The position numbers and the translations under genes were made by a program. The notes under the pieces were generated by a model. The model was not told the origin of the DNA. It saw only the letters and a program-made list of their open reading frames with translations, and did not search any database. Below are positions 5,717-12,872 of a stretch of 12,912 bases of DNA, one piece after another. The stretch covers positions 1 through 12,912 of the forward strand of contig JBEKZL010000216.1 of NCBI GenBank assembly GCA_049509915.1, given 5' to 3'. Source of the DNA: JBEKYD01 sp049509915. GTDB taxonomy: Bacteria > Acidobacteriota > Terriglobia > Bryobacterales > Bryobacteraceae. Within the stretch, counting starts at the first letter, position 1. Each line of letters opens with the position of its first letter.

Positions 5717-6853
5717 GGCGATTTTGGTTTTGAAGTGGTGGCCGAGTGTTCTCGCACCCGTGCCCGGGCGGGTTTGCTACGGACGCCGCACGGAACCCTT
5801 GAGACGCCGGTGTTCATGCCCGTTGGCACCCAGGCCACGGTGAAGGGATTGTCGCCTCGCGACCTGGCCGAGGACCTGGGCGTTCGGATTCTGCTGGCGA
5901 ACACCTATCATCTATATCTGCGGCCCGGCCCCCAGACCATCGAAGGCCTGGGCGGGCTGCACCGGTTCATGGCATGGCCGAACGCGATCCTGACGGATTC
6001 GGGAGGATACCAGGTATTCAGCCTGAGCGGTCTCAGAAAAATCACCGAGGAGGGCGTGACGTTTCAGAGCCACCTGAATGGCGATTCCCATGCCTTCACG
6101 CCGCGTTCGACGGTGGATGCGCAACTGGCCTATGGCAGCGATATCCTGATGGCGTTGGACGAATGTCCGGAGTACCCTATAAGCCACGCGGCGGCGCGCC
6201 GCAGCATGGAGCGCACGCTCGATTGGGCGCGGCAGGCGAACGATCACTATTTAGGGCGCATCGGCCAGATGGAAACCGCCCACGCCCTGTTTCCGATCGT
6301 GCAAGGTAGTACGTACCGGGACTTGCGGCGGGAGTGCGCGAGCGCTCTGGTTGATCTGGACGCGGCGGGCTACGCGGTCGGCGGGCTTTCGGTGGGCGAA
6401 CCCCGGCCCCTGAGTCTGGAGATGGTGGAAGCCACCGAAGATATTCTGCCGCGCGCGCGCCCGCGATACGCGATGGGGGTTGGCATGCCGGAGGAACTGC
6501 CCGAATACGTGGCCCGCGGCGTGGACATGATGGATTGCGTGCTGCCATCGCGCAACGCCCGCAACGGCTGCCTGTTCACCTCCCGGGGCCGGGTGATCAT
6601 CAAGCACGCGCGCTACAAGGACGATCCTCGCCCCCTGGATGAAGCCTGTTCCTGCTACACCTGCCGGAACTTCTCGCGGGCCTATCTCCGCCACCTGTTC
6701 CAGGCCAGGGAGATTCTGTACGCCGCGCTGGCGACCCGCCACAACCTGCGGCGCTACCTTGACATCATGCGGGGGATCAGGCAGGCTATAATATCAGATT
6801 CATATCTGGAATACTTGAAGTGTGCGTGCGCGGAGTCCCTGGACGACCGCTGA
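5675..6853 (+). CDS. tgt: Queuine tRNA-ribosyltransferase (TGT)
   Basis: A TIM-barrel enzyme that exchanges guanine 34 for preQ1 in tRNAs with GUN anticodons, in queuosine synthesis. In numbering from ATG 5675 (392 residues), the barrel starts near VETP-like LETPVFMPVG. DSGGYQVF begins at Asp108, the base-recognition Asp is 162 in DECPEYP, and the probable nucleophile is Asp287 in MDCVLPSRNARNG. The zinc site is Cys325, Cys327, Cys330 and His356, at exactly the family spacing. All key residues are present. The start is uncertain: ATG 5630 (407 residues) has GAAGG nine bases upstream but lies at the edge of the inverted repeat, ATG 5675 lies in its loop without a good ribosome site, and a GTG at 5735 would begin at the family's usual N-terminus. 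Either ATG makes the protein begin with repeat-encoded residues. Confidence 0.93.
   Translation: MRDTKTTGREACPTGDFGFEVVAECSRTRARAGLLRTPHGTLETPVFMPVGTQATVKGLSPRDLAEDLGVRILLANTYHLYLRPGPQTIEGLGGLHRFMAWPNAILTDSGGYQVFSLSGLRKITEEGVTFQSHLNGDSHAFTPRSTVDAQLAYGSDILMALDECPEYPISHAAARRSMERTLDWARQANDHYLGRIGQMETAHALFPIVQGSTYRDLRRECASALVDLDAAGYAVGGLSVGEPRPLSLEMVEATEDILPRARPRYAMGVGMPEELPEYVARGVDMMDCVLPSRNARNGCLFTSRGRVIIKHARYKDDPRPLDEACSCYTCRNFSRAYLRHLFQAREILYAALATRHNLRRYLDIMRGIRQAIISDSYLEYLKCACAESLDDR
6787..6792 (+). promoter_or_regulatory. Possible -10 box inside the tgt 3' end
   Basis: TATAAT is a perfect consensus, about 90 bases before the likely yajC start. A perfect TTGACA lies at 6759-6764, but the 22-base spacing is too long for an ordinary sigma-70 promoter. 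It falls in coding sequence, so chance is possible. Confidence 0.3.
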
Positions 6854-6878
6854 CATCTCACACTCGATTGGTCGCAAC

Positions 6879-7193
6879 GTGTATCTGAATCTATTCGTGC
6901 AAACGGCGCCGTCCGGCTCTTCTTCATTCCTCGGAATCGTTCCGATTCTCCTCATTTTCGGCATTTTCTACTTCCTCTTATTCCTTCCCATGCAGCGCCA
7001 GAAGAAGCAGCAGCAGAAGATGCTGGCGAGCCTCGAAAACGGCCAGGTGGTGATTACGTCGGGCGGCATCGTCGGCACCGTTGTGGCCATCGATAACGAT
7101 ATTCTGGTGCTGCGGGTCAAGCCGGACAATGTGAAGATCCAGGTAACCCGCGGCTCGGTTTCGAGCCTGGCGGCGGCCGAAGGAAAAAAGTAG
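6879..7193 (+). CDS. yajC: Preprotein translocase accessory subunit YajC
   Basis: A 104-residue inner-membrane protein that associates with SecD-SecF and the SecYEG channel. One transmembrane helix (about 16-36, GIVPILLIFGIFYFLLF) is followed by the family signature LPMQRQKKQQQKML and the small domain LENGQVVITSGGIVGTVVAI. I prefer the GTG at 6879, giving MYLNLFVQTAPSG, because that matches the usual short N-terminus. A GTG at 6822 would overlap the tgt end by 32 bases and add 19 residues. Neither start has a good ribosome binding site, so coupling to tgt is possible. It lies 16 bases before secD, in the usual yajC-secD-secF order. Confidence 0.92.
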   Translation: MYLNLFVQTAPSGSSSFLGIVPILLIFGIFYFLLFLPMQRQKKQQQKMLASLENGQVVITSGGIVGTVVAIDNDILVLRVKPDNVKIQVTRGSVSSLAAAEGKK

Positions 7194-7209
7194 GAATTAA
7201 GGCAGCGAC

Positions 7210-8829
7210 ATGAAGACGAATTTGAAGGCGAGGGCCGCGGTGATTGCGGCGGTCATCCTGATATGCATTTACGGGATCGTCGGGGTGCCCAAATCCAAAG
7301 CGGATCTCGCGCAGAACCTGAAGAACAACATCCGGCTGGGGCTGGACTTGAAGGGCGGCAGCCACCTGGTGCTGGAAGTCGAGGTGCAAGACGCTGTCAA
7401 GGCGGATGCCGACCTGACCATGGAACGGCTCAAGGACGATCTGAAAAAACAGAACATCACCTGGGTCAGCATGGACCGTAACGAGCCGCAGTCGGTCCAG
7501 GATGCCAACAGCGTGCTGGTTACGGTCAAGGGCGTTCCGGCCACGCAATCGAGCGATTTCCGCAACATCGTCAACGAGAAGTATCCGACCTACGTGCTGG
7601 CGGCGATCAACTCCAGCGACTATACGATGCGGCTGCGGCCTTCGGACCTGATCGCGCTCAAGCGCGACACCGTGCAGCGCACCATCGATACCATCGACAA
7701 CCGCATCAACGCGCTGGGCGTGGCCGAGAGCTCGGTGCAGCAGTACGGGCAGGCCGGCGCCGACTATGAGCTGCTGGTGCAACTGCCCGGCGTGGACGAC
7801 CCGGCGCACGTTAAAGAGCTGATCGGCACCGCCGCCGTGCTCGAAATCGACTCGGTGAAGGAGGGGCCGTTTGCCAGCCGTGAAGAGGCCCAGGCGCAGC
7901 ACGGCGGCGTGCTGCCGCTGAATACCAGGCTCGTGCGAGCCAAGCCGCGCGGCGCCTCCGAAGGCGTGCAGTGGTATCTGGTGGGCCGGCCTCCGGTAGT
8001 GAACGGCGCCGAGATGCGCAATGCGCGTCCCGGCCAGGACGATTTCCGCAAATGGCAGACCAGCTTCACGCTGTCGCCCGAGGCGGGCAAGCGGTTCGGC
8101 ACGTTCACCGAGGCCAACATCGGCAACAAGCTGGCCGTGGTGCTGGATAATCAGGCCGTGAGCGTCGCCACGATCGAGGCGCGGATCGAGGATTCGGGCC
8201 GGATCACGGGCCTGGGCAGCGAGGAGGAGGCGGAAGATCTTTCCCGCTACCTGCGCTCCGGCTCCCTGCCGGCCAGCGTGAAGTACCTGGAAGAAGATTC
8301 GGTGGGGCCGTCGCTGGGCGCGGATTCGATCCGGGAAGGACTCTCCGCCGGCGTGGCTGGTCTCATCGCCGTGGTGGCGGTGATGCTGGTCTACTACAAG
8401 CGCAGCGGGATCAATGCGGTACTGGCGCTGGCGCTGAATACCGTGATTTTGTTGGCGGCGATCTCGTATTTTTCGGCGGCGCTGACGCTCCCCGGTATTG
8501 CCGGCGTGATTTTAACCATAGGCATGGCGGTGGATTCCAACGTGCTGATCTTCGAGAGAATCCGCGAGGAGTTGCGGACCGGAAAGTCGGTGGTGGCGGC
8601 GGTGGACACCGGATTCGGCAAGGCTTGGTGGACAATTGTGGATACGCACGTCACCACGGTGGTATCCTGCGCATTCCTGTTTCTGTTCGGTGAAGGGCCG
8701 GTAAAGGGTTTCGCGGTCACGTTGACGATCGGGTTGATCGCCAATATTTTCACCGCGGTTTTCGTTTCGCGGACCATTTTCGACTATGAGTTGTCCGGCC
8801 GCCGTGGAATGGCCACATTGAGTATTTGA
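7210..8829 (+). CDS. secD: Protein translocase subunit SecD
   Basis: A 539-residue polytopic membrane protein that uses the proton motive force to help pull proteins through SecYEG. The first transmembrane helix is at about 8-27. GLDLKGGSHLVLEV, the SecD signature, starts at residue 44. The large periplasmic region runs to about 375, including the P1 base (TVQRTIDTIDNRINALGV) and the conserved SGRITG segment. Five further helices fill about 378-530. GMAVDSNVLIFERIREE starts at 438, with Asp442 and Asn444 in the proton-path helix. Length is somewhat less than the 615 residues of E. coli SecD but normal for many phyla. An AAGG lies a few bases before the ATG. secF follows after a 132-base gap, longer than usual for this pair. 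Confidence 0.96.
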   Translation: MKTNLKARAAVIAAVILICIYGIVGVPKSKADLAQNLKNNIRLGLDLKGGSHLVLEVEVQDAVKADADLTMERLKDDLKKQNITWVSMDRNEPQSVQDANSVLVTVKGVPATQSSDFRNIVNEKYPTYVLAAINSSDYTMRLRPSDLIALKRDTVQRTIDTIDNRINALGVAESSVQQYGQAGADYELLVQLPGVDDPAHVKELIGTAAVLEIDSVKEGPFASREEAQAQHGGVLPLNTRLVRAKPRGASEGVQWYLVGRPPVVNGAEMRNARPGQDDFRKWQTSFTLSPEAGKRFGTFTEANIGNKLAVVLDNQAVSVATIEARIEDSGRITGLGSEEEAEDLSRYLRSGSLPASVKYLEEDSVGPSLGADSIREGLSAGVAGLIAVVAVMLVYYKRSGINAVLALALNTVILLAAISYFSAALTLPGIAGVILTIGMAVDSNVLIFERIREELRTGKSVVAAVDTGFGKAWWTIVDTHVTTVVSCAFLFLFGEGPVKGFAVTLTIGLIANIFTAVFVSRTIFDYELSGRRGMATLSI

Positions 8830-8918
8830 GCGGCGCGGGGGGCCGGCCGGAGATGGGCTCGGGCGGGTCTTTTTTCTTCCAGGTTTGGGAACGTGTGCGG
8901 GAACAATATGGGGAAGGC

Positions 8919-8946
8919 TGGTGTCCAAATGTTTTAAGCGACACCA
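8919..8946 (+). other. Hairpin just upstream of secF
   Basis: tggtgtc (8919-8925) and gacacca (8940-8946) pair perfectly over seven bases with a 14-base loop. The stem ends 15 bases before the secF ATG and could affect ribosome access. The rest of the 132-base secD-secF gap holds no small gene, no T-tract terminator after a stem and no clear promoter. Confidence 0.35.
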
Positions 8947-8961
8947 TGCACGGCAAGGGTA

Positions 8962-10194
8962 ATGGAGTTATTTAAGCAAACCAACTACGATTTTCTCGGC
9001 AAGAAGTGGCCGTTCATTATCGCTTCACTGATTTTAACGGTTGCGGGGCTGGGTAGTATCGCCGCAAAAGGTGGTCTCAAGTACGGAATCGATTTCAAGG
9101 AAGGCGTGTTGATGACGGTGAAGTTCACCTCCGCGCCTCCACTGAATAAGATTCGTGCCGCCATGTCCGGCAGCCCTAAGATAAAGGGCGAGATATCGGT
9201 TCAGAATTTAACCGGAAGCGGCTCGGAGAATACGGTTCAAATCGGTACGGAAGCGCAGGAAGAAGGTCAGCTCAATGTCAACCGCCAGGATATGGTGGAC
9301 GTGTTGTACGCCACCTTCGGACAGCCGGCCGGCGGTAAGTTGGATTTTAGCAACGCCGGTCACGACGCGCTTGTCAACCGCCTGCGGCAGCCGCTGGCCG
9401 AACACGGCGTCCCGCTCACCGACCAACAACTGGAAGACCTGATTACGGCGCTGCTCAGCGTGCGCGATACCCAGCACTCCGGGCTGATTACGGATTTCGG
9501 CCAGTTATCGGCGGCGCCTGGCGCGAGCGGGCAGGTGATTGCAACCTTGCGGCAGGAGACATATCTGGCGCCGTTCCACATTGGCGAGACCAAAATGGTC
9601 GGGCCTAAGGTGGGGGCGGAGTTGCGCCAGAAAGCGATTCTGGCTACTCTTTACGCTCTGGGTGGCATGCTGGTCTACATCGCCTTTCGGTTTGAGTGGA
9701 TTTACGGTCTGGGCGCGGTGATCGCCGTCTTCCACGACACAATTATTACGATCGGGTTGTTCTCGCTGTTCAATAAAGAGATGACCATGACGGTCATCGC
9801 GGCCCTGCTCACGCTGGTAGGCTACTCAATGAACGACACCATCGTGATTTTCGACCGCATTCGCGAGAATCTGAAGTTTTCGCGCCGGGAACCGCTGGAA
9901 GCCGTGATGAACCGCGCCGTCAACCAGACGTTGAGCCGGACCGTCATGACGTCCGGTTTGACGTTCCTAACAGTGATCGCTCTATTTTTGTTCGGCGGAC
10001 CCGTATTGAACGGGTTCTCTTTTGCCCTGGTTTGTGGCATTATTGTCGGGACGTATTCTTCCGTGTTTATTGCGAGCCCGATCGTACTGTTCTGGCATAA
10101 CTACGCCGACCGGCGTGGGAAGTCGCCCACCGCGCCGTCGACGGCGCCGCGCACGGGGCCGGTACCCAAAAGTACCATTCGGGCGGTGAAGTGA
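8962..10194 (+). CDS. secF: Protein translocase subunit SecF, enlarged periplasmic domain
   Basis: A 410-residue partner of SecD, about 90 residues longer than E. coli SecF (323). The first transmembrane helix is at about 17-35. The SecF signature appears as YGIDFKEGVLM (41-51), where most SecF proteins have GIDFTGG. The periplasmic domain then runs to about 222, far longer than usual; the added part (roughly 75-180) contains Gly/Ser-rich and Gln-rich stretches. Five helices follow, including GYSMNDTIVIFDRIREN from residue 287 with Asn291 and Asp292 for proton transfer. A 30-residue Pro/Thr-rich tail ends the protein. The start at 8962 begins exactly at the family N-terminus, but the nearest purine-rich site (AAGGG, 8955-8959) is only two bases away, too close for efficient initiation. 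Assignment is certain; the extra region is unexplained. Confidence 0.95.
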   Translation: MELFKQTNYDFLGKKWPFIIASLILTVAGLGSIAAKGGLKYGIDFKEGVLMTVKFTSAPPLNKIRAAMSGSPKIKGEISVQNLTGSGSENTVQIGTEAQEEGQLNVNRQDMVDVLYATFGQPAGGKLDFSNAGHDALVNRLRQPLAEHGVPLTDQQLEDLITALLSVRDTQHSGLITDFGQLSAAPGASGQVIATLRQETYLAPFHIGETKMVGPKVGAELRQKAILATLYALGGMLVYIAFRFEWIYGLGAVIAVFHDTIITIGLFSLFNKEMTMTVIAALLTLVGYSMNDTIVIFDRIRENLKFSRREPLEAVMNRAVNQTLSRTVMTSGLTFLTVIALFLFGGPVLNGFSFALVCGIIVGTYSSVFIASPIVLFWHNYADRRGKSPTAPSTAPRTGPVPKSTIRAVK

Positions 10195-10223
10195 TGCGCA
10201 GAAGTTTTTGAAAGGAAGCGCTT

Positions 10224-10976
10224 ATGTTCGAGCAAACTTTTGTAGCAACCGGAAAGACCAATAAGGGGTGGACGGTGGTGGTTTCCTTCACTGTCCAGTG
10301 CCTCCTCCTCGTCGTTGCAGTGATCCTGCCGATGGTGTATTTCGATGTGCTGCCGGCGGCCCAGTTGAGCAGCTTCCTGGTGGCGCCGCCTCCGCCACCT
10401 CCTCCTCCGCCGCCTCCTCCGCCGAATGCGGTTCCTAAGATCGTGAAAGTCATTCCGCGGCAGTTCGACGCCGGAAAGCTGATCACGCCGAAAGCGATTC
10501 CAAAAGATATCGCGATCATTCGGGAAGACGAACTGCCACCAGCCACGGCCGGTGCGGGCGTTTACGGTGGAATTGCGGGCGGTATCGGCGGGGGCGCGGC
10601 TGGCGGCGTGTTAGGTGGCATTATCAATTCGGTGCAGGCGGCAGCGCCGCCGCCACCACCACCACCTCCCAAGGCTGTGGTTCCGCAGCGAATCCGTGTC
10701 GGTGGCAACGTCCAGGCGGCCAACCTGATCAACCAGGTTCGGCCGGTTTACCCGCCGCTTGCCAAGCAGGCGCGTATTTCGGGCGTGGTGGAATTATCGG
10801 CGATCATCGGTAAAGATGGCCGCGTGCAGGACTTGAAAGTCGTCCGGGGGCACCCGTTGCTGGTGCAGGCGGCTCTCGATGCGGTGAAGAATTGGGTGTA
10901 CCGTCCTACACTCCTGAACGGAGAGCCGGTCGAGGTCTCCACCACCATTGATGTGAACTTTACGTTGAGTCAGTAG
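10224..10976 (+). CDS. tonB: Energy transducer TonB
   Basis: A 250-residue TonB-family protein that links the ExbB-ExbD motor to outer-membrane TonB-dependent transporters. After a short cytoplasmic part, one membrane helix spans about 17-40. A run of 13 prolines (55-67), then a charged segment (IIREDELPP), a glycine-rich stretch (115-132) and a second run of eight prolines (142-149) form the periplasm-spanning linker. The TonB C-terminal domain occupies about 160-250, with YPPLAKQARISGVVEL, the IGKDGRVQDLKVVRGHPLL strand-helix region and NWVYRPTLLNGEPVEV. AAAGGAAG (10211-10218) lies five bases before the ATG. Two stop codons follow in tandem (TAG TAA). It opens the tonB-exbB-exbD-exbD set, 29 bases after secF. 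Specific transporter partners are unknown. Confidence 0.95.
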   Translation: MFEQTFVATGKTNKGWTVVVSFTVQCLLLVVAVILPMVYFDVLPAAQLSSFLVAPPPPPPPPPPPPPNAVPKIVKVIPRQFDAGKLITPKAIPKDIAIIREDELPPATAGAGVYGGIAGGIGGGAAGGVLGGIINSVQAAAPPPPPPPPKAVVPQRIRVGGNVQAANLINQVRPVYPPLAKQARISGVVELSAIIGKDGRVQDLKVVRGHPLLVQAALDAVKNWVYRPTLLNGEPVEVSTTIDVNFTLSQ

Positions 10977-10980
10977 TAAC

Positions 10981-10997
10981 CCGGCGTTGTGCGCCGG
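10981..10997 (+). other. Hairpin between tonB and exbB
   Basis: ccggcg and cgccgg form a perfect six-base GC stem with a five-base loop (ttgtg), four bases after the tonB stop. No T-run follows, so it is more likely an mRNA-stabilising or processing element than a terminator. Confidence 0.45.
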
Positions 10998-11045
10998 ACG
11001 TCGGTAAAGAGAAGTACCAAATCAACTCGCAGGAGATTATAAGAA

Positions 11046-11783
11046 ATGTTCGCGCATTTGCATGCAATGTCGCTGTTCCTGCTGCAGGAAGGCGAATCCG
11101 TAGGTTGGGACCCGGTTCACCTGTGGGCCCAAATGGGAGTTCCCGCCAAGTTGGTGGTCATCCTCCTGTTCATCATGTCGGCGTACTCGATCGGCGTCAT
11201 GATCGATCGCGCACTGGCGTACAGCGCGGCCAAGAAACAGTCGCGGCAATTCGCGCCGCTGGTGGCAGGCGCGTTGCGGGAAGGCAAGTTGGATGAAGGT
11301 ATCAAGATTGCCGACCGCTACAAGAAGAGCCATCTGGCGAAGGTAGTCGTGGCGGGCTTGCAGGAGTTCCAAGCCCATCAGGTGTCGACTGAAATTCCCG
11401 GTGAAGAGATTGAAGCTTCCCGGCGCGCTTTGGACCGCTCCGAAGCCATTGTGCACGCCGAATTAAAGCGTGGCGTCAGCGGCTTGGCGACGATCGGTTC
11501 GACGGCCCCCTTCGTGGGACTGTTCGGAACGGTGGTCGGCATCATCAACGCGTTCAAAGGCATTTCCCAGAACAAGTCGACTGGTCTAGGCGCCGTGGCC
11601 GGCGGTATTTCGGAAGCTCTGGTCACGACCGCTATCGGCCTGTTCGTCGCTCTGCCCGCAGTCTGGGCGTTCAACTACTTCACTAATAAAATTGAAGCGT
11701 TCGACGTCGAGATGGGCAATTCCAGCTCGGAGCTGATCGACTACTTCCTGAAACGTAGCCAGCAGCGCACGGCCCGCAAGTAA
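11046..11783 (+). CDS. exbB: Biopolymer transport protein ExbB (MotA/TolQ/ExbB family)
   Basis: A 245-residue inner-membrane channel subunit that, with ExbD, converts the proton motive force into TonB movement. Membrane helices are at about 35-53, 147-170 and 190-212, the three-helix family plan with a large cytoplasmic loop between the first two. The signature GLATIGSTAPFVGLFGTVVGI starts at 146. SEALVTTAIGLFVALPA (189-205) is the third helix with the conserved Thr pair. GGAG lies upstream of the ATG with rather long spacing; a second ATG at 11067 is possible but less likely. It lies between tonB and exbD. TolQ is the alternative within the family, but no tolA or pal is nearby and tonB is, which favours ExbB. 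Confidence 0.93.
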   Translation: MFAHLHAMSLFLLQEGESVGWDPVHLWAQMGVPAKLVVILLFIMSAYSIGVMIDRALAYSAAKKQSRQFAPLVAGALREGKLDEGIKIADRYKKSHLAKVVVAGLQEFQAHQVSTEIPGEEIEASRRALDRSEAIVHAELKRGVSGLATIGSTAPFVGLFGTVVGIINAFKGISQNKSTGLGAVAGGISEALVTTAIGLFVALPAVWAFNYFTNKIEAFDVEMGNSSSELIDYFLKRSQQRTARK

Positions 11784-11838
11784 GCGGTGCCAGTGAGTCG
11801 ATATCGAGCGAACAGTTGGGATCCGGCGAGTAGAAGCG

Positions 11839-11870
11839 CGGGGAGGCGCAAAGTCCTCCCCGGGTTTCTT
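11839..11870 (+). terminator. Terminator-like hairpin between exbB and exbD
   Basis: cggggagg (11839-11846) pairs perfectly with cctccccg (11855-11862) around an eight-base loop, then ggtttctt follows. The T-tract is short and interrupted, so partial termination is more likely than full. It would reduce exbD transcription relative to exbB, or protect the upstream mRNA end. The next ribosome binding site starts at 11881. Confidence 0.5.
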
Positions 11871-11893
11871 TCGGATTCAAGGGAGATAAGAAC

Positions 11894-12400
11894 ATGGCAC
11901 GTCAACGGCAACGCAAAACCAACGAAGGGCTGAAACAGAAAGCCCCGCCTTTGGCTGCGGATATCAACGTCACTCCCATGGTGGACGTGATGCTAGTCCT
12001 ACTGATCATTTTCATGGTGATCACGCCGATGTTGTCCAAAGGCAAGGACGTGGATAAGGTGAAAGCCCGCAACCCGATTCCGATGCAGGCCGCCGACAAG
12101 AGCGACGCCGTGCTGGTGGCGATCACGCGGGATGGCGGCACGTACCTGGGCAACGATAAAGTGGCTCCGGACGAGCTGGCGCCGAAAGTGAGGGATGCGC
12201 TGAGCGACCGCGTGGACAAACAGGCCTTTCTCAAGGCCGACCAGCGGGCGAAGTACGAGGTTGTCTTGCAGGTCGTCCAGAATCTACAGGCCGCGGGCGT
12301 CGATCAGTTGGGGCTTTTGACCGATCAGCTCCAGGACGCCAAAGGCAGGGCGGTGACGGGTGCCGGTGGCGGCTCGACCGCGCCGCCAGCCGCCCAATAA
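11894..12400 (+). CDS. exbD: Biopolymer transport protein ExbD, first copy
   Basis: A 168-residue ExbD/TolR-family protein with a short basic cytoplasmic N-terminus, one membrane helix (about 30-46) and a periplasmic domain. INVTPMVDVMLVLLIIFMVITP carries the essential proton-carrying Asp at residue 31. The periplasmic part (ADKSDAVLVAITRDGGTYLG, then KYEVVLQVVQNLQAAGVDQLGLLT) is the usual peptidoglycan-side fold. A Gly/Ala/Pro-rich tail of about 15 residues (GAGGGSTAPPAAQ) is extra. GGGAG at 11881-11885 supports the start. Two tandem stops (TAA TAG) end it. It is followed after 33 bases by a second, distinct exbD. Confidence 0.93.
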   Translation: MARQRQRKTNEGLKQKAPPLAADINVTPMVDVMLVLLIIFMVITPMLSKGKDVDKVKARNPIPMQAADKSDAVLVAITRDGGTYLGNDKVAPDELAPKVRDALSDRVDKQAFLKADQRAKYEVVLQVVQNLQAAGVDQLGLLTDQLQDAKGRAVTGAGGGSTAPPAAQ

Positions 12401-12433
12401 TAGGAGCCGAAGGAAGGAAAAGGAGCAATTTTT

Positions 12434-12856
12434 ATGTCAATGTCAGTTGGCGGTGGCGGTAGTCTGAAGTCCGACATGAACATGACACCCATGATCGACG
12501 TCCTGCTGGTGCTGATCATTATTTTCATGGTCATCACTCCGCTCACGCCGAAGGGGTTGGAGGCGCTGGTGCCGCAACCACCGCCGCCCGGAGCGCACGC
12601 CGACGAGTCTGACACGCGGACTGTCGTCATCACCATCAACGGCGATCACTCCATGTTGATCAACGCGGAACCGACCACCATGGATAATCTGGGACCACGG
12701 CTCGCGGACATCTTCAAGACCCGCGCCGAGCGCGTGGTTTTCGTAAAGGGCGATCCCACTCTGGAATACGTCTGGGTAGCTCAGGCGATTGACATCGCCC
12801 ACGGCGTAGGTATCGACAAGGTCGGACTGATGCCGTTCAAAGACCTGGGACAATAG
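12434..12856 (+). CDS. exbD: Biopolymer transport protein ExbD, second copy
   Basis: A 140-residue ExbD/TolR-family protein. MNMTPMIDVLLVLIIIFMV holds the essential Asp at residue 22, with the membrane helix at about 19-37. A short Pro-rich joint (PQPPPPG) leads to the periplasmic domain (RTVVITINGDHSMLI, then RVVFVKGDPTLEYVWVAQAID and GIDKVGLMP). AAGGAG lies about ten bases before the ATG. It is not a recent duplicate of the first copy: outside the helix the two differ widely, in length, joint and tail. ExbD works as a dimer inside an ExbB pentamer, so the two could form a heterodimer or serve different TonB proteins. Confidence 0.93.
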   Translation: MSMSVGGGGSLKSDMNMTPMIDVLLVLIIIFMVITPLTPKGLEALVPQPPPPGAHADESDTRTVVITINGDHSMLINAEPTTMDNLGPRLADIFKTRAERVVFVKGDPTLEYVWVAQAIDIAHGVGIDKVGLMPFKDLGQ

Positions 12857-12872
12857 GAGCTTCGAAAGAAAG

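Noticed and set aside
7117..7902. A 261-codon minus-strand frame opposite secD
   Set aside because: SecD is unambiguous on the plus strand and the antisense product shows no family features.
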